Positions 1-14,122 of a stretch of DNA of 64,000 nt are shown in pieces. The notes under the pieces are model-generated. The model was given only the letters and a program-made list of their open reading frames with translations, did not search any database and had not been told where the DNA came from. A program made the position numbers and the translations under genes. Position 1 is the first letter of the stretch. Each line of letters begins with the position of its first letter. The DNA comes from Pipra filicauda (lineage: Eukaryota; Chordata; Aves; Passeriformes; Pipridae), in assembly GCF_003945595.2 (NCBI RefSeq), contig NW_024104437.1, positions 626,563-690,562 on the forward strand, in the 5' to 3' direction.

Positions 1-3000
1 TAAAAATGTTAAATTGTTCTTCAAGATTAAACAGTTTTAGAATTACAGGAAATAAATCTTGTAGCTTTATAAGATTTTGCTACTGTGTTATATCTCCTAA
101 GTAACATTAAGCAACAGTGAGAAATGGAAAAAGAAAAATAAAAAGAAAACTTTGCATTAAAGGAACTTCATGAGAAATAATGCTAATGTTTAATTGCAAC
201 TTGGCAACCCAGTACGTGGTTTATTTTGGCTTTTTAGGAGTATATAATACTCAGAAATTCAGCTTCATTTGTGATTTACAAGCATCACAGTTTAGTGAAA
301 CTCTCCTATAGCTTGGTAAACTGCAGGACACTGCATCTGGGAGTTTCTGAATAATTTATCTGAAGTAATGAGTATCATCATGTGATGCTGTATCAAAGCA
401 ACTGCTCAAGTGAATGCCAGCTGGGTACAGCCGTTGTATATCAAATAGTCGCTTGAGTTGTCTCTCTGGAAAAATTAGAGAACATAATGAGCAAAATTAG
501 AAAACCTGGGGAGCAGCCTCCATGGATACCTATTAGCAAGAAGTAATTTGATTAGTGTGAAATCTGTAAAAGTTCATTATTTACAAAGTTTACAAGTGTT
601 ATAAGAGAAATATATGTCTACACACATCTATTTATACAATATGGACATAAAAATAAATAAAGTATGAGTACTAGATGTACTTATTTTTCTCTATCAGCTT
701 TATGAAACACTGATAGATTATTTATTTGCTCAGAATCTAAAAAGAACTCATTTCATACCCAACAGAAGCTTTTGGGTTGAGTTTCCCAGAAGGCTTTATA
801 TAGTCTCAGCATAAGTAAATGCTTCAAACGCAAGATCCAGGAGAGGCTGACGAAACAGATTTGCTAAGGGAAGATACACAGCTCTATTAAGTATTAGATT
901 GATGTTTTTGTGAGGTAGGTGTATTGAAAGTGCCATTTGTGCCCACTCTTCCTGATGCTGACTAGGAATACAGAGACATGACATGCAGAACTGAGAGAAG
1001 GACAGACCTGCAGAATTTTCAGCGGAGTCAATGGATGCTGCAGCTGGTCTGCATCTCTCAGAATCAAGCCCTGCTCTTTATATTATAACTGCTTTTACTA
1101 TCCTGTCTCCTAGTAAATCTAATATCAGAATGGTTTAACAGTGAAGTTATTTATGACACCTTTTGGATCCACAGCTTTAGGTCACAAAACCAATTTGATA
1201 ATCTATTTGTGTCAGTGGCTTTTGTAGCTATGGCTAATTGGTTTTTTTCTGAGAGACATGAGAGAAATACTGCTTCATGAGGTTGTCATTAGCCTGGGAA
1301 AAAAAGAGACCATTGATTTGAGGCATGAATAGGATGGCTTGTAAGCCAAATTACTAGTTGGGGATTCCCAAATGGCTGAGAGCACAGCCTGCCTGATCCT
1401 ACCAAAACTCTGCATTGCAGTGAGGAACTCTCTAAACGAAGCATTATCTTGTGATGTTGACCTTAAATCAAGACTTGTTTGAAGGAAATAAACCAGAAGG
1501 CTTTTATTTTCAATAACAGTTTTGAAATGCACTAACTCAAATATGATCCAACACCCAAAAAAAGATCTATGGCAGTTCACAGTGGCAGACATATTTCTTT
1601 GATATATTTAGGTACGTTTCTTTAGTGTATGAATGCAAGGAAAATACTCTTCTATAGTACATGAAATGTGAATTATTGCAGCATTATTCTATTATATGAA
1701 AATTTGAAAGTGGAGGACTGCATAACAATTCTCAAATATTACATAAACCTATGACACTCAAATTGTAAAAATAACCAGAAAAAAAAATTATGTACATCGA
1801 GATAATGGGTTTGTTTCTTTTCCTTCAAAGATATAAGAATATTCTTTTCAAATTATAGTGCCCTTTGAGAGACATTAGGAATGACAAAGTGGAATCTTTA
1901 GTTATCCAAATTCAAAGACCTGCTCATATCTTATTTAAAGTCAGCCTGCTAAAAACATAATATAAACATTAAATGCATATTGGAATGGTCTTATAATTTA
2001 TTGAATTTTGCTAGCTAATATCTTTCTAAAGGAAAAAATATTAGTAAATTCTCTGACCTTAATGTGAAATGGTCCATTCCACATATATGTATAGAACTGT
2101 ACTTTATCAGCACATCAGCTTGTTTACAATTTTATGAAGAAAGGCTAAAAAAAAAATTATAAAAGCAATTTACAATATTTACAGGCTGAATGAAGCATTT
2201 TATTATTTTCTGTCTTTTTGCTTTGTATGTCACAAAGGTTAACTGAGCCAAAATGAAAAAGAGAAAACTGATCTCTTTTAAAAATCTAATTTGACCTATA
2301 GATTTTGGACTATTATAGTAACACAGATATTTGTAGTGAAGCCCAAAGTATTGTGATTTCAAAATATGTCATATTTTTAATTATTCCAGTTAAATTGCTA
2401 AATCTGTGATGAGAAAACAGAGCTTTCATTTAGCCTTGTGAATCTTATTCATTAACCCTTTAAGAGAGCTTAGATCACCTAGCCATGAGTAGCACATTCT
2501 GGCACCAAAACCTTCACTGAAATCTTCAAATTGATTTGCCAAGTTACTAGTTAGCATAGATGGACAAAGTTTAATAACACGTTTTGAGAAAATGCTTTTA
2601 CAGGAGCTTCAAACATACTGTCTTAAGAACCAGAAAGTGCAGTTCTAATTTCCATTTTGTGGAAGGTGAGATTTGTAAGTGGTTTTGCAATGCCTCTGTT
2701 AGAGCCCACTGTCTATTCTGCACAGAACTGCTGTGGTGGTTGCTGTTTGAGGAGCTTTTGCCTGTTTTGTTTTTCTCTGTATCCCAGGTACTACCCCTTT
2801 TGCCTGTAAATTGGATTCTGAGGATTCGCTGATTCCCACTCCTTCCCCTGGCAAGGCAAGGCAAAACAAAGATACAACATAGTCTACTGAGTACTGGAAT
2901 TATTAGTGTTAAATGCTCTGTCATTACTGGGTTTAAAATTGAGTTATTTGTTATCACTTTGAATACCATTCTGGAGTTCCACTACAGTTAGCACTGCACT

Positions 3001-6000
3001 GCTTTCATTATAAAATCAATTTCCTGGAGATGCCTATCTCCATTGGTTTAATATATACCACATTGAAAGTTGGCATAGAGGTGCTGGTGCTCTTCCAAGG
3101 TAGAAGTGCTGACTACTGAAGAGGAGGTGTAGTTAAAATAGGAAAAAGCAATAGATTTCCCATGTTTCAGACTGTCTGTGTTCTCCAAGCCTAAAGGACA
3201 CATCTCAGCTATTTTTGTACTTAAAAGTAAGTCCCCATTTGCACTTCAGTGATGTGGGGAGCAGCTCCCATTCCATCTTGGCTGTCTTTTGAGAAGTACC
3301 TCCTGATTAATCCCAGCCATCCTTTTTCTCTCACCTCTGAGTTGTCCTTCAGTGGGTATTTTCATAAGGATGTACTCTAGATTCCATCTTCAGTAACCTT
3401 CACTACTCCCATACTGAGGACGTGGAAAAGCAGAGCTCCTTTTGGTATTGTTGGTCTGGGCTGCCTCGCTCGAGAGGAACTCATGTTTCCCTGAAGTGAT
3501 CTGTCATTGTGAGTTCTCACTGCACTGTAGAAGGGGGATGCTGTGCCCAGCTCTGAACATCCAGGTTTGAGTGCTGCCAGCACAGCCACACAGAACAGAG
3601 CAAGCTCAGCCGCCCTGTGCTCAACACCAGGTCACCTGTATCCTGCAGATTTCAGTCTAGGAAATCCCCACAGTAAGTGAGAACGTAAAATTTATTCAAC
3701 GTGGAGAAGTTTATAGCTCCCTTTGCTTACGCTCTGGCAATGTCACTGCAATCACAAGGTTACAGGAACAACAAGGGCACTACATCATACTATTAATATG
3801 TCTAGTTTGGGGCTGTTTTAAGAGGATTTTGCAGCTTTAACAGTTTTATGTGCCTACGGATACTCTTAGTCGTGGATTTATTAGGATATTTTTTTCTCTT
3901 TAAGTATTATTAGATACATCTTCAGAAGTGGGGTTTAAACCTGTCTTTTTTGAGGTAATTTAATGAGTGTAAAAAGCCCAACTTTTCTTCCTTAGGACTA
4001 GAAGGCTACTTCAACTCTTAAACTGTTTATCATCCTCATAACCTTACTTTACCTCATTTCTATTTATCCTACTTCCTTTTCCACCTCTCTTTCCCTCCCC
4101 ATGCTTTAAGTGATCTTAGCAGATGCTAAAGATGTCAGACTGATAGCTCTGCAGATATGGACTTTCTCTGTATCAAACTTTAAAGATGTTGTTAATTCAG
4201 GAGTACGCAATGTCAGTTCTATATCACAGATTATCTGTCATGGACTTTACTCAGGCCCCTGTTTAGAGAAGGAAAATCTATACACCATGTTCTTTATCTT
4301 CCTCAGTGGTGACTGCTGAAATATTTGCAGATTGACCACTAATGATGAATTAGTATGTAACAGGTATATGCTAATCTGCATCATGTCGTTGTGTCCAAAG
4401 CTCCGTGTTTGATGGCATTTGGGCTGTTAACCAATTACAATCGTGCTTATTTAGTATTTGCACCACATAATATCCCAGATAAACCCACTATAAATATGTC
4501 ACTAAAAGCGCAAAACTGAATGCCACAAATTCTGAGCTAATTAGAAAAATCTTAGACAGAATGAGAAAGAAACTGTGATTTTTATATATATATAATTTAT
4601 TAAATTCTGCTCTAATTCCCTCTTTTTATAACAATTTAACCTTTATATATTTTTTTGCTGTGTGTCATAAGCCATGCCTATTTTCTCCTGCGTTTTTCCT
4701 TTTTAGTAACTTCTATTTGCTTCCTTGATGTTTCTTTTATTGGTTAAACTCCTCTTTCTGCCTGTGTGTCTTTTAATTAGGCCTTTGCCCATCATCCCTC
4801 TTTCTTTGGAGTTTATCCAAACTCTAAGTCCCTAATTCTGTAGCCAGCCTTTGTGTTTCTGCAGGCAGGTGCCACTGCCCAGTCACATACCAGTGAGGTA
4901 CAGGGAATTGCAGATGTCATTGCTCTGCCTTTTGTACTTTTGTCTCTATGGAAATTGTTCTGTTCTCTCAGTGATTACTTTTCCCCCTAGATCCTGGTTG
5001 GTTTTTTTTCTCATCGTGTTCCTCAGACAAAGGATGTCTTCACTACACAGATAGCTGTAAAATCCTTCTGTAGGCAAGGAGGCTGCATGTTCACAGTGTT
5101 GGACATGTCGAGTCAACTTCCACTCAATGGACCAAAGGAAAACCTGAAAGGTGATTTTAGTTCTGCTGGCTTCCTGTTCTATCATTTCAAGAAAATGTTT
5201 TGGGTTTAGGTTTTGTAAATCTAACAAAAACTTTACCATTGTTTATCAGGATACATACTCTAATTTCAGGATTATCACCCTGCAAGAGAAGAAAACCTAT
5301 GGTCTAGTCTTGCTCTTGTTCTATCAACAGATATATTAATGCACTGGTATATGAAGATTATCCTTATCAGTTCCTTTTATTTGTTTAAAATGCCTTTTTG
5401 AAATCATCACTATTAAAAAGGACATATCATCTTAGAAGTTTTAAATATCAGTTCAGAAATCTACCATCTTTTTAGAATCTACTCTTCAGGCACTGAAGGC
5501 AAAAATAAAAGCTATCTGCTGCAGAACAGTATTATTATATAAAATTAATAATATAAATATAAATTTAGTGTTTGGCAATTGGCAACAGACAGTCACCTCT
5601 TTGACTATTATGTAATGACACGACCAAATGTTAAATTAAACATTTTCTGTTATGATGCTGATAATCAATACAGTAATATTTGTGTAAATTTGCTATGTAA
5701 TCTAAGGTGGATGGGGAAGTTATGTCTGTATTATATTCTTGCTTTATTTTTTTTTGCATTGATTTGATTCTGCAAGCACCATAGTCTTTTACTGGGCAGA
5801 TTTACTCTGCTGTCTAGTCCTAAACTATAGCTAGTTCTAACCATCTAGTCCTACCTTAAGCTCATGTGTATCAGCAATTTGAAGTCTCTTACATAAACTT
5901 CCTCACAGCCCAAGGAGCAGTCTGAGCCCACACATGCTTCTGTGATTGCAATTCCAAAATACACCTCATGACTATTGTCAGACAGAGACTTTGGGTGGAC

Positions 6001-9000
6001 TTAGCAGTAGAAAGCAGCTCCAAAATCTTTTTAGTACTACAAATAGATTCACTATTCAGCAATTTCAACCTTGTGATTGTCACTTACTTTTGGGCTACTC
6101 ATTAAATGATCAGCTTTCAATCACCTCCTCTCAGCTGAGAACACGAACTGCAAATTTAGTTGAAGATAAAAACAAGTTAGTTTTATATTTTGGCACTGAA
6201 ATTTGACTTTAAGTGCTTGCACAGCCATTTTGCATGTTTCTACTACATTATTTTACTTCAGTGGATGAACAGCAGAGATAAGCAGCTTTCTAAGCTGTTA
6301 TTCACCTGTTCCTGATGGTGCAATCCATCCTATTTCCTGCTAAATATTGTGATAATTAACTTGGTAAACTTGGCACCTGTATGAAGGAAATTATTATCCA
6401 GCAGAATTGTGTCTAAAGCTGGTGCTTAAGTAAACATTTGACTGCACCTTGAGTTTCTGCTTAGCTCCCCAGGAGCGCCCATTGCTTTATTCTCTGGAGA
6501 GTATCTAAAATACAACTCAGACTTTCCCTGAGTTTGGCATGGTTTCACCTTCCTGAGAGAAAGAACTTACTCAGATGATTGAAAAAGGCATCCTGGCATA
6601 AGGGAAAGAGTTTTATTAAGTGGACAGACAGGACATGTTTTGTCGGCTCTGACCTAGACTTGCAGTACAGACCTATCCTCAAAACTTGTGACCATGAAGT
6701 ACAGAGAGTTTTGAAGACCAAGCCTTTTGTACCAGCTTCTTTATCACAATGAACACTAATTCAGTAACTTAATGTTCATCTGAATGCATATTACAATGCA
6801 CAGTCCATTATTTTTCATTTCATAATTTAACATGTCATTTTTCCAGTTTGCCACTTGCGGCTGGCATTTTTGCAATACATTTTATTTTTCAGACGTCTTT
6901 TAGTGAATCACTAAATAGAGCAGCTGTGATAGCTATCCATTAATTATATCTCTGTATTAAAGTCTAATGAAAATATGACTTTCAAGGGAAAGTTCCCTAT
7001 AGAGCCTAAGTAGTGGTAGCTACCTTTATTTGGTAGTTGAATTGGTGGTTGATTAAATATTTGTATAGACATTTGCATAGTTGTATTAACCTCAAGTATT
7101 ATTTATGAACAATTTGCCTTTGGGATTACAATGAAGAAAAGCAATGGAGTTTTTATGTCTCAGTGGTAATTAGTATTGCCTTGATGCACATTTGCACTGT
7201 GCCAAGCACAGGTAATCAAAAATCACCTATGTGTCTGCCATGGCCTTTTTCTTGATTTAGTCTAAGCCAAACAGGACTCCTGTACTTCAGATACAGAAAA
7301 GTAGACATGGTGCCTTATTCTTTCTACTCCAGTTTATAAAAAATGAAGTAAAAATAATCTATGAGAGTCTAGATGTCTTTTAAGATAGTAAAAAGTGAGT
7401 GACGTGCAATATGGAATCAGCTATTTGGCTTCATCTGGAACCAGAAACTGAAATCAGAATGCAATATATAAATGCATTCATAATCTTGTATCACAGCTCT
7501 CCATAGTCTTGTGACTCCCCTTTCCCATATTACAGCAGACTTGTATAAAGTCAGATATGAGCAACCAGGGGACACATTATTAACCCAAAAGCCAGAGTCT
7601 CCCTATGGGCTGGGGCTGGAAAGACCCCACAAACTGCAGCTGCTAGAGGGGGGCAGAAATGAAAGTTTAATTATGCAGACACCTACACAAGGGATTCCTG
7701 GGTCTTGGAGGGATTCCCAGGACGATGCGTAAAAGCCCAGTGCAGTAGGTTTCTATTACAATCTCATTCAAGAGTCAATAGGCTGAAGCTTATGCTAGGG
7801 AGGTAGACCTGTTTCATTGATTACTAGAACTTTCTCATCCTCTGTTTTGTATAATTCTGACCTTTTTCTAAACGAAATGGAAACTTTTCAATTTTCTCAT
7901 TGAAAATAGATGCAAGTGCTGTCAGCAGGAACTATAGACCCACCATTTCTGTCAAATTTGTGCTTTTCATGTCAGTTTTTTCTTTTTGTTACTGGTATGC
8001 CATAATGCTGACAGCTTTTATTCTTTGAACAAAGCCTAGCAAGGAAGTTTCTGTTGAAATGTGATTATTCCTTTCACTGACACAGATGGGGACTGTTCAC
8101 AGTTACTTCTGATTCTGTAACTGTGCTCCTGAAACTGTCACCCTTCACCTTGTTGGGTTTTTTCAGACACCAAATATTTTCTAGGGACTGGCAGAATTCC
8201 AGAGAAAGAACTGCTATGCTCCTGCTGAAATCATCATCAGAAGTCCTCTGTATTTCATCTGCAGTGCAGTCAGGAGTAGATTTTTCTTATGATAAATACA
8301 GAATATTCCTTCACCTTGTATTCATTTTTTTTCTTCATGAGCCACAAAAATAAGCTTCACTATGGCTACATTTAAAAAAACGTTTCTCTTTAAATGCTAG
8401 AGTTTTTCTATTCCTCCTAGTGGGAAAAAGTGGAATTAGTATTTATTGCCAGCAAATTTAATACACTATAAGAAATAATATGTCTATTAGTTCTCCTCTT
8501 GGAAGGTTTCAATGTGCCCCAAATGGTCTAAACCACTTGACATTCATTTCATTCATTATATGGCACCCACTACATCTCTGATACAGCAGTTTTAAGCCTT
8601 CAACAGAGAGAGCAGCTTTGAACCTCACTCTTTGCCCTAACCTGACTGGATATACATGAGCCTATCTCCCTGCTCTCTTCTGTGAACTCGAATTTGTCAT
8701 GGATTGACTGGTTGCATTTACATTGGAAATAGCATCCATACAGTTTCTGGCAGTCTAAGTGGATCCTGCCTGCTTTCCTTATGTGGACTGCAAAGAAAAT
8801 CCCGAGATCAGTAATATGGTGCATTTCTCTCCCTGTTGCTTACCTCAATAAAGATCAAGAAATCCTGATGGTAAGACATCTGAAATAATTGGTAATTAAT
8901 AAATCTAAATTAAGATATATTTCCTCTTACACTTGACACATAATTCCACCCTCCTATTAAGGAGAATGAGATGGAGGAAAATGGGATGGAAGAAAATGGG

Positions 9001-12000
9001 ATGGAGAGGTGGCTAAACAAACATAGAGCAGCCTGTCCAAAGGAAAGAAGTGAATCCAGATAAGCAGAGAACAGCAGTGGGACCTGAGACCAACTTGTTC
9101 TAAATTACCTCTTGGCCAGCTTTATACTACAGTCACCCAACACTTACAATGGATCTAACTTTCTTCCATTAGCTTCTGACAATCTAGGAAACACAAACTT
9201 CATTGAAACAATCTCGTTTCAGACAGGAACGTGGGCATTAGGAGAATACGATTTGTATCTCATTCACCCCTAATATACAGCCACTGATTCATACCAAAAT
9301 TATAACTAATAATGATCAAGATGATCACCATAATAGTTACATGTGGCAAATACAGTTTCCTGCTACTAGATTTAGGAAAAAATTATATTCATGCATAGTG
9401 TATTCATAGTCTTTTCAGTTGATTTTATAGAACTTTTAAGTAATCCCTAGGATTCTTTAAATATTTCTGGTATTTAGAATCAAAACTTCTTACACTCCTT
9501 TAGATTTCATCTTCATCAAGGAAGCCTTGATGAGTATAAGGTACTCCTTTACAATTTCCTCTAGAAATTTCACTTAGATGAAACAAAATGCAGACTGTAA
9601 TAAAAGACAATAGAGAAGAATTACAGAAAGTGTTTCTAAATGCTTGTACTGTCAGTGTTTTTAAAATAAGCAAAGCAGCATTATTCTCTAAAATAATTTT
9701 CTCTTGTTTACCACTTTTTCTGCTTCTTCTATCTAAAGAATTAATCCACTCCTCTGTGTAGCTGCTGTTGAACTATGGATTGCATTCCACATTCAGCTTT
9801 GGTGACATTAAAATACATGTTACATAGTCTGTCTGGAGGTGATAGATGTCCTTTTCCTCTGCAGCCTCAGAACCCCAAATCTAATCAAGTTGCTAAAGTC
9901 CTAGGGGAAAGGCCGGGATCCAGTAGTGCTAAGGAAGATGATGGACAGGAACTATATAAAGGACAGTTTAGTAGTGAGAAAGTCCTCTTGTCTTCTTTGT
10001 TAATACTTTCTAGAAGAAAATTTATAGCAAAAATGTTGAAGAACTTATTCCAGTTCAAAAAAATTAAAGTAAACTTTCCGCTGTGATTCTTCTAGTGCTA
10101 TTTTTAGATTTTGAAATTAGAAATCTGCAGAGTCTACAAGGTAGAAGAAATTACTTCTATAACTTTTCTGTAGATCAGTTCAAGAATGTAGAGATTCAGA
10201 GTATTGAAGGACTAGGAGAATTCATAGAAACTATGAATGCTCAGGATTTTTTAGCAGCTTGGCAAACTAATCATATTTTTTCTTCTACAGAGTTGGTTTG
10301 ATGTAGAAAAAAACCTATCTAATGACAAGAAACTACTATGAATTCAACAACTAATTTGATAGGGCTTTTTAATCCGTTGGGGTTTTTCTGGTTTGTTTTT
10401 TTTTTCTTTATCAATTCAGCAACATAAAGACCTTTATCATAGTGAAAGAAAAAAATACTCAGACTAATAGATACAGAACATTTATGTTTATGTGTCCATT
10501 TGTGCAGAAAAAGCTTTCTTTTGGATAAAAAAGCAGAAAAAAAGAGCATTTCTGTGGGGTTTTTTTCAGGATGTTGTAAAAATTAAAAAATAGTTATTTC
10601 ATTTTATAAAACCAGGGCAATACACTGATCAGTTTATTTTTTGTTCCTGATTGTACTGTTAAAAATACTGATTTTTTACAAAATGTCTAATTTACCTTTT
10701 ACTGTGGGATTGAAAATTAGCGGTTCTAACATTTTTATGTTTAATTAGAAGTGGCATAATATATTATTTTTTTGGTGAGCTAGTTCAATTCTGCATGAAA
10801 ATTCCATTTTTCAGATACTGCTATAGTTCTACGGTTTTGAGCTGTACAGAGAAAGCAGACAGAGGGAGGTTCTTACTGTTTGGATTTTCTCTCTAGGGCA
10901 GAGCACCTTGGAATGTTCAGTGAACATTGAGTAAGAATATATTGATAGTACAAGGTGTTTAAATCACATTGTGCATTCTGCTCCAAGCACTGTACACACA
11001 GTATTGGATCCTGTAGCACTGAACTACATGTTTCCTCAAATTCTGCTTTGTGGACCTAGCTCTCCATGCTTAGACATATGGGGTGTTTCATAACCAATGC
11101 TTCTAGGTTAGTTACACATCACAAAAAACCAGAATTTTTTCAGCGTTATAATCATCTCTGTTTCAGGCAGACATCAAAACCGGAAAGTTTTCCATCTGCA
11201 CTTTTGCTTTGGATAGGCCTGAATTAAAAGATTTTAAAGCACACACACTAGACTTCTTAGAGAAGAATTCAGTGTATTTAAGAAAAATGTGTATTTGTTA
11301 AAAACACTGGAGGTAGAGTCTTCCTGAGAAATAAATAACTGGAGATGGAAAACAAATCCTATCTAGTTTCTCACTGTGATTGTTAACAACACTAGGTGGT
11401 ATGTCATGTTGTCAATAATAGAGAAAAAATACTTAAGTAAATGCATTACAAGTGACTTACTGTTCTGCTTTGGTGAACTTGCTGCATCATGTCCTACAGT
11501 CTTCATTAATACACTCCACAAAAGATAATGGTAATATGTTGTCTGAAATTGTCATTTAGGAGACTAAAACCACAGTTAGAAGAGAAAATAAAAATCATAA
11601 TTTCCACTGAGTCATGTATGCCAAAGTTCCTGTGACTAGATACAGCAATAGAAGCCATCTTTTCTCACAAAAATCTTAAATCTGGATGGATACCTATGCC
11701 TGCAGAAGCAGCATCTACCTCTCACCTTTGAGGAAATATTACTAATTTACTAATCCAAACAGTGAAAAACAAACCAATAAAAATTCTCTGTGGAATTTTT
11801 GGCTAAATTTGACTTTAAAATGGGGTGAAGAAAAAGAAGTATATTATGAAATACGCACACCTTGATTAGAGGGGGTGTAAAGCTATTTAGCTGTAATACC
11901 TTAGAAATCTGTAACATGGGGGTCTGGGATCTCCACTCTTGCCATATAAAAAAGGTGGAGTATTTCTAATCTCAGTGCAGAAGGTGATCCTGATGATTTG

Positions 12001-13086
12001 TTAGAGGGCAAATGATTTTTTCAGGCACTCCTGACCCAGCAATGATTTCTGCTGAATTATCAAAGAGACATGAGACTTACCTTTAAGAGTCCCATGGCAT
12101 TTATGGCTGAGGTAAAGGCACACCAGTGTACCCAAATCCCATCCATTCCAGCACACAGGCTGAAGTGATAAATGTCTTACAACATCTTCAGTACTCCAGT
12201 TCCTCATTGAAAACCAAGATTTATTCAGGACTGGCTGTGAAGAGAGTGGAGTAACTGACTGAGGAGCATTATTAGCTTCTTGCCTATGTTGGGTCCTCAT
12301 TCCTCCAGACTCCAAAAAGTGAATTTGAAACACTTGAGGAAAGCAGTGCACTGCTGTAAGGATCCACATTTGCCTTTCTGGACTTCTTCCCGTCCACTCC
12401 TACATGCCTTTCTCACCCCAGACTACTAGATAAGGTTTATGGTAATGTTGTTCAGTGTTTTAACAGTGTCTGCAACTCAGCCACAGCAGGAGACTCTGTC
12501 GATATACAGTAAACAAGAGCTGATTGATTTTGTAATCTCATGAGGAAGACCTGCCTTCGCATTTGAGTAAAGCTCCCATTTCTTTTGCTCTAGTAAATCT
12601 TACAAGCTAGAGAGCAAACAGCATTCTGGTACTTCATACATTTAAAAAAATAAAATCCATTTCCATCTTCCAGAAGACAGAATTGTAGGTGCAGAAGGTC
12701 AGCAGCACGAGTTCTCAGGCACTCTGTAGCATCATGCTCTTGAAAAAGAGCTTTTTTTCCTTTGTTTTGAAACAGCTGGGACAGTTTTAGCATCAGTGTG
12801 GTATGAACTGCATCTTCCTCACTGTATGCATGTTCCTTTTGTACAATTCTATTTATATGAACAATAAGAAATAATTTTTGTAAAATCAAATTAAAAAGGA
12901 GAAAAACAGTCTATAGGTGTTAGAGTGTAATGTAAAATTTATGCATTTACAAGAAAATCCAGTTTTCCATATATTATTCTTGGTGTTTTTAGAGCCTTCT
13001 CACATTGCTTTCTTCTCTTCTTTTTGTAATTTTTTTTTGACATATTAATTTTGAGAGGTATCACTGAAGTTACTTAAAAGACATGT
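1..13086. other. AT-rich intronic DNA, no gene recognised
   Basis: This is probably part of the long MAGI2 intron that ends at 51913; that is inferred from the first recognised exon lying downstream on the + strand. The open frames here are short, overlap on both strands and resemble no family I know. Seen: a short TA run at 4583-4594, a 15-bp tandem repeat at 8970-9009, and a slightly more GC-rich pocket at about 7540-7740 that may be an eroded repeat. I see no splice-bounded frame matching a MAGI2 domain. Confidence 0.6.
8970..9009. repeat. 15-bp purine-rich tandem repeat, about 2.7 copies
   Basis: Unit GATGGAGGAAAATGG occurs at 8970-8984, again with one change at 8985-8999, and partly at 9000-9009. 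It is a small local duplication with no evident function. Confidence 0.75.
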
Positions 13087-13210
13087 AGGTGTGGTGCTTA
13101 GGGACATGATTTAGTGGTGAACTTGGAAGTTCTGGGCTAATGGTTGGACTTGATGATTTTAAAGGTCTTTTCCAGCTTAAACAATTCTATGATTCTGTGG
13201 TTCTGTATGC
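13087..13210 (+). mobile_element. CR1 LINE, 3' end fragment
   Basis: The sequence follows the familiar end of avian CR1: a GTGTGGTGCTTAGGGACATG-type block, then a GGTTGGACTTGATGAT block, and finally the ATTCTATGATTCT octamer repeats that close CR1 elements, at about 13183-13203. Orientation is therefore +. Only the last 120 bases or so remain, which fits the severe 5' truncation usual for CR1. No coding capacity is left. Confidence 0.9.
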
Positions 13211-14099
13211 CTCTTGAGGGCAATAAAACTGTCTCTCATGGCACATGCCCAGGGCTTAGAAAGGGAGATACCTTCCACTCCACATCACTGTGCACCTTTT
13301 TAGTGCCCTGTAATTATCAAATGTTTGGGGTCTTTTTGCAGTGCTGTGTTATCCTGTAATCTAGAAATTTATTTTTTCCGTTATTTACTGCAACTTTAAG
13401 GAAAATCAGAAGTCTTCAGAAAAACTACTAACAGCTTTTTAATAATTCTACTTCTAGGAAAAAAGTTTCTGTTTCATTTTCACTTTGAGGGAGCACCTTG
13501 TTTATTTCTAAGGAGTTGAGGGCTGTCCCAGGAGTCGTGGTGTTGACTGGGAGCTTCCAGCATGGCCCTGAGTCCACAGGCGCTTGGGGAGCTTGGGTGC
13601 CTGCTGCAATCCCACACACTTCTTGGGAAACTGTGCTGTGGGGGAGAAGCCATTTTCCATAAGCCAGTTTTCTTTTAATTCAATGAACTCTACCCCTTAA
13701 CAAATTAAAAAATACCCCTAAGCCTTGTTGTGTTCTCCACTCTGCACCCTGGGCCCTGTGCTGCCCATTTGCAGTAAAGTCTCAGTGCAGATTCTGCACA
13801 ACACCAATCCCCAAATTAGTTTCAGTTCCTTGTAAGATTCAGGCAGAAGACATGTCCCTGAAAGCTCTTACAAAACTTACACAGCTCTTAAATTTACAAT
13901 TGTGTCCAAGATAAATGCATTAAAATAATAAAAACATTAAGCAGATGGGAAACACCGAAATTTAGGCTGCATTACTGACTTTAGTCCAGTCTTTTTTGTG
14001 TGAATTGAGATACGTGTTAATTGCATGGTTTTATTTAATAGAATTCCTCAGCTCATTTAGTATGGTAAACATCCAGCATGTTAGTTTTATGATAAATGG

Positions 14100-14122
14100 T
14101 TAAAGATTTACAAAATCTTTAA
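14100..14122. repeat. 10-bp perfect inverted repeat with 3-base loop
   Basis: TTAAAGATTT is followed by ACA and then its exact reverse complement AAATCTTTAA. In such AT-rich DNA this can arise by chance; no terminator or structural RNA role is implied. Confidence 0.6.

Noticed and set aside
2598..2969. 123-codon minus-strand open frame with an opposing + frame
   Set aside because: Overlapping open frames on both strands and no family resemblance; treated as chance.
7511..7740. Possible eroded LTR or short gene
   Set aside because: Slightly GC-rich with a 73-codon frame, but no TG/CA ends, signals or domain could be identified.
12001..12369. 122-codon minus-strand open frame
   Set aside because: No recognised motif, no splice or promoter context; length is compatible with chance in 64 kb.
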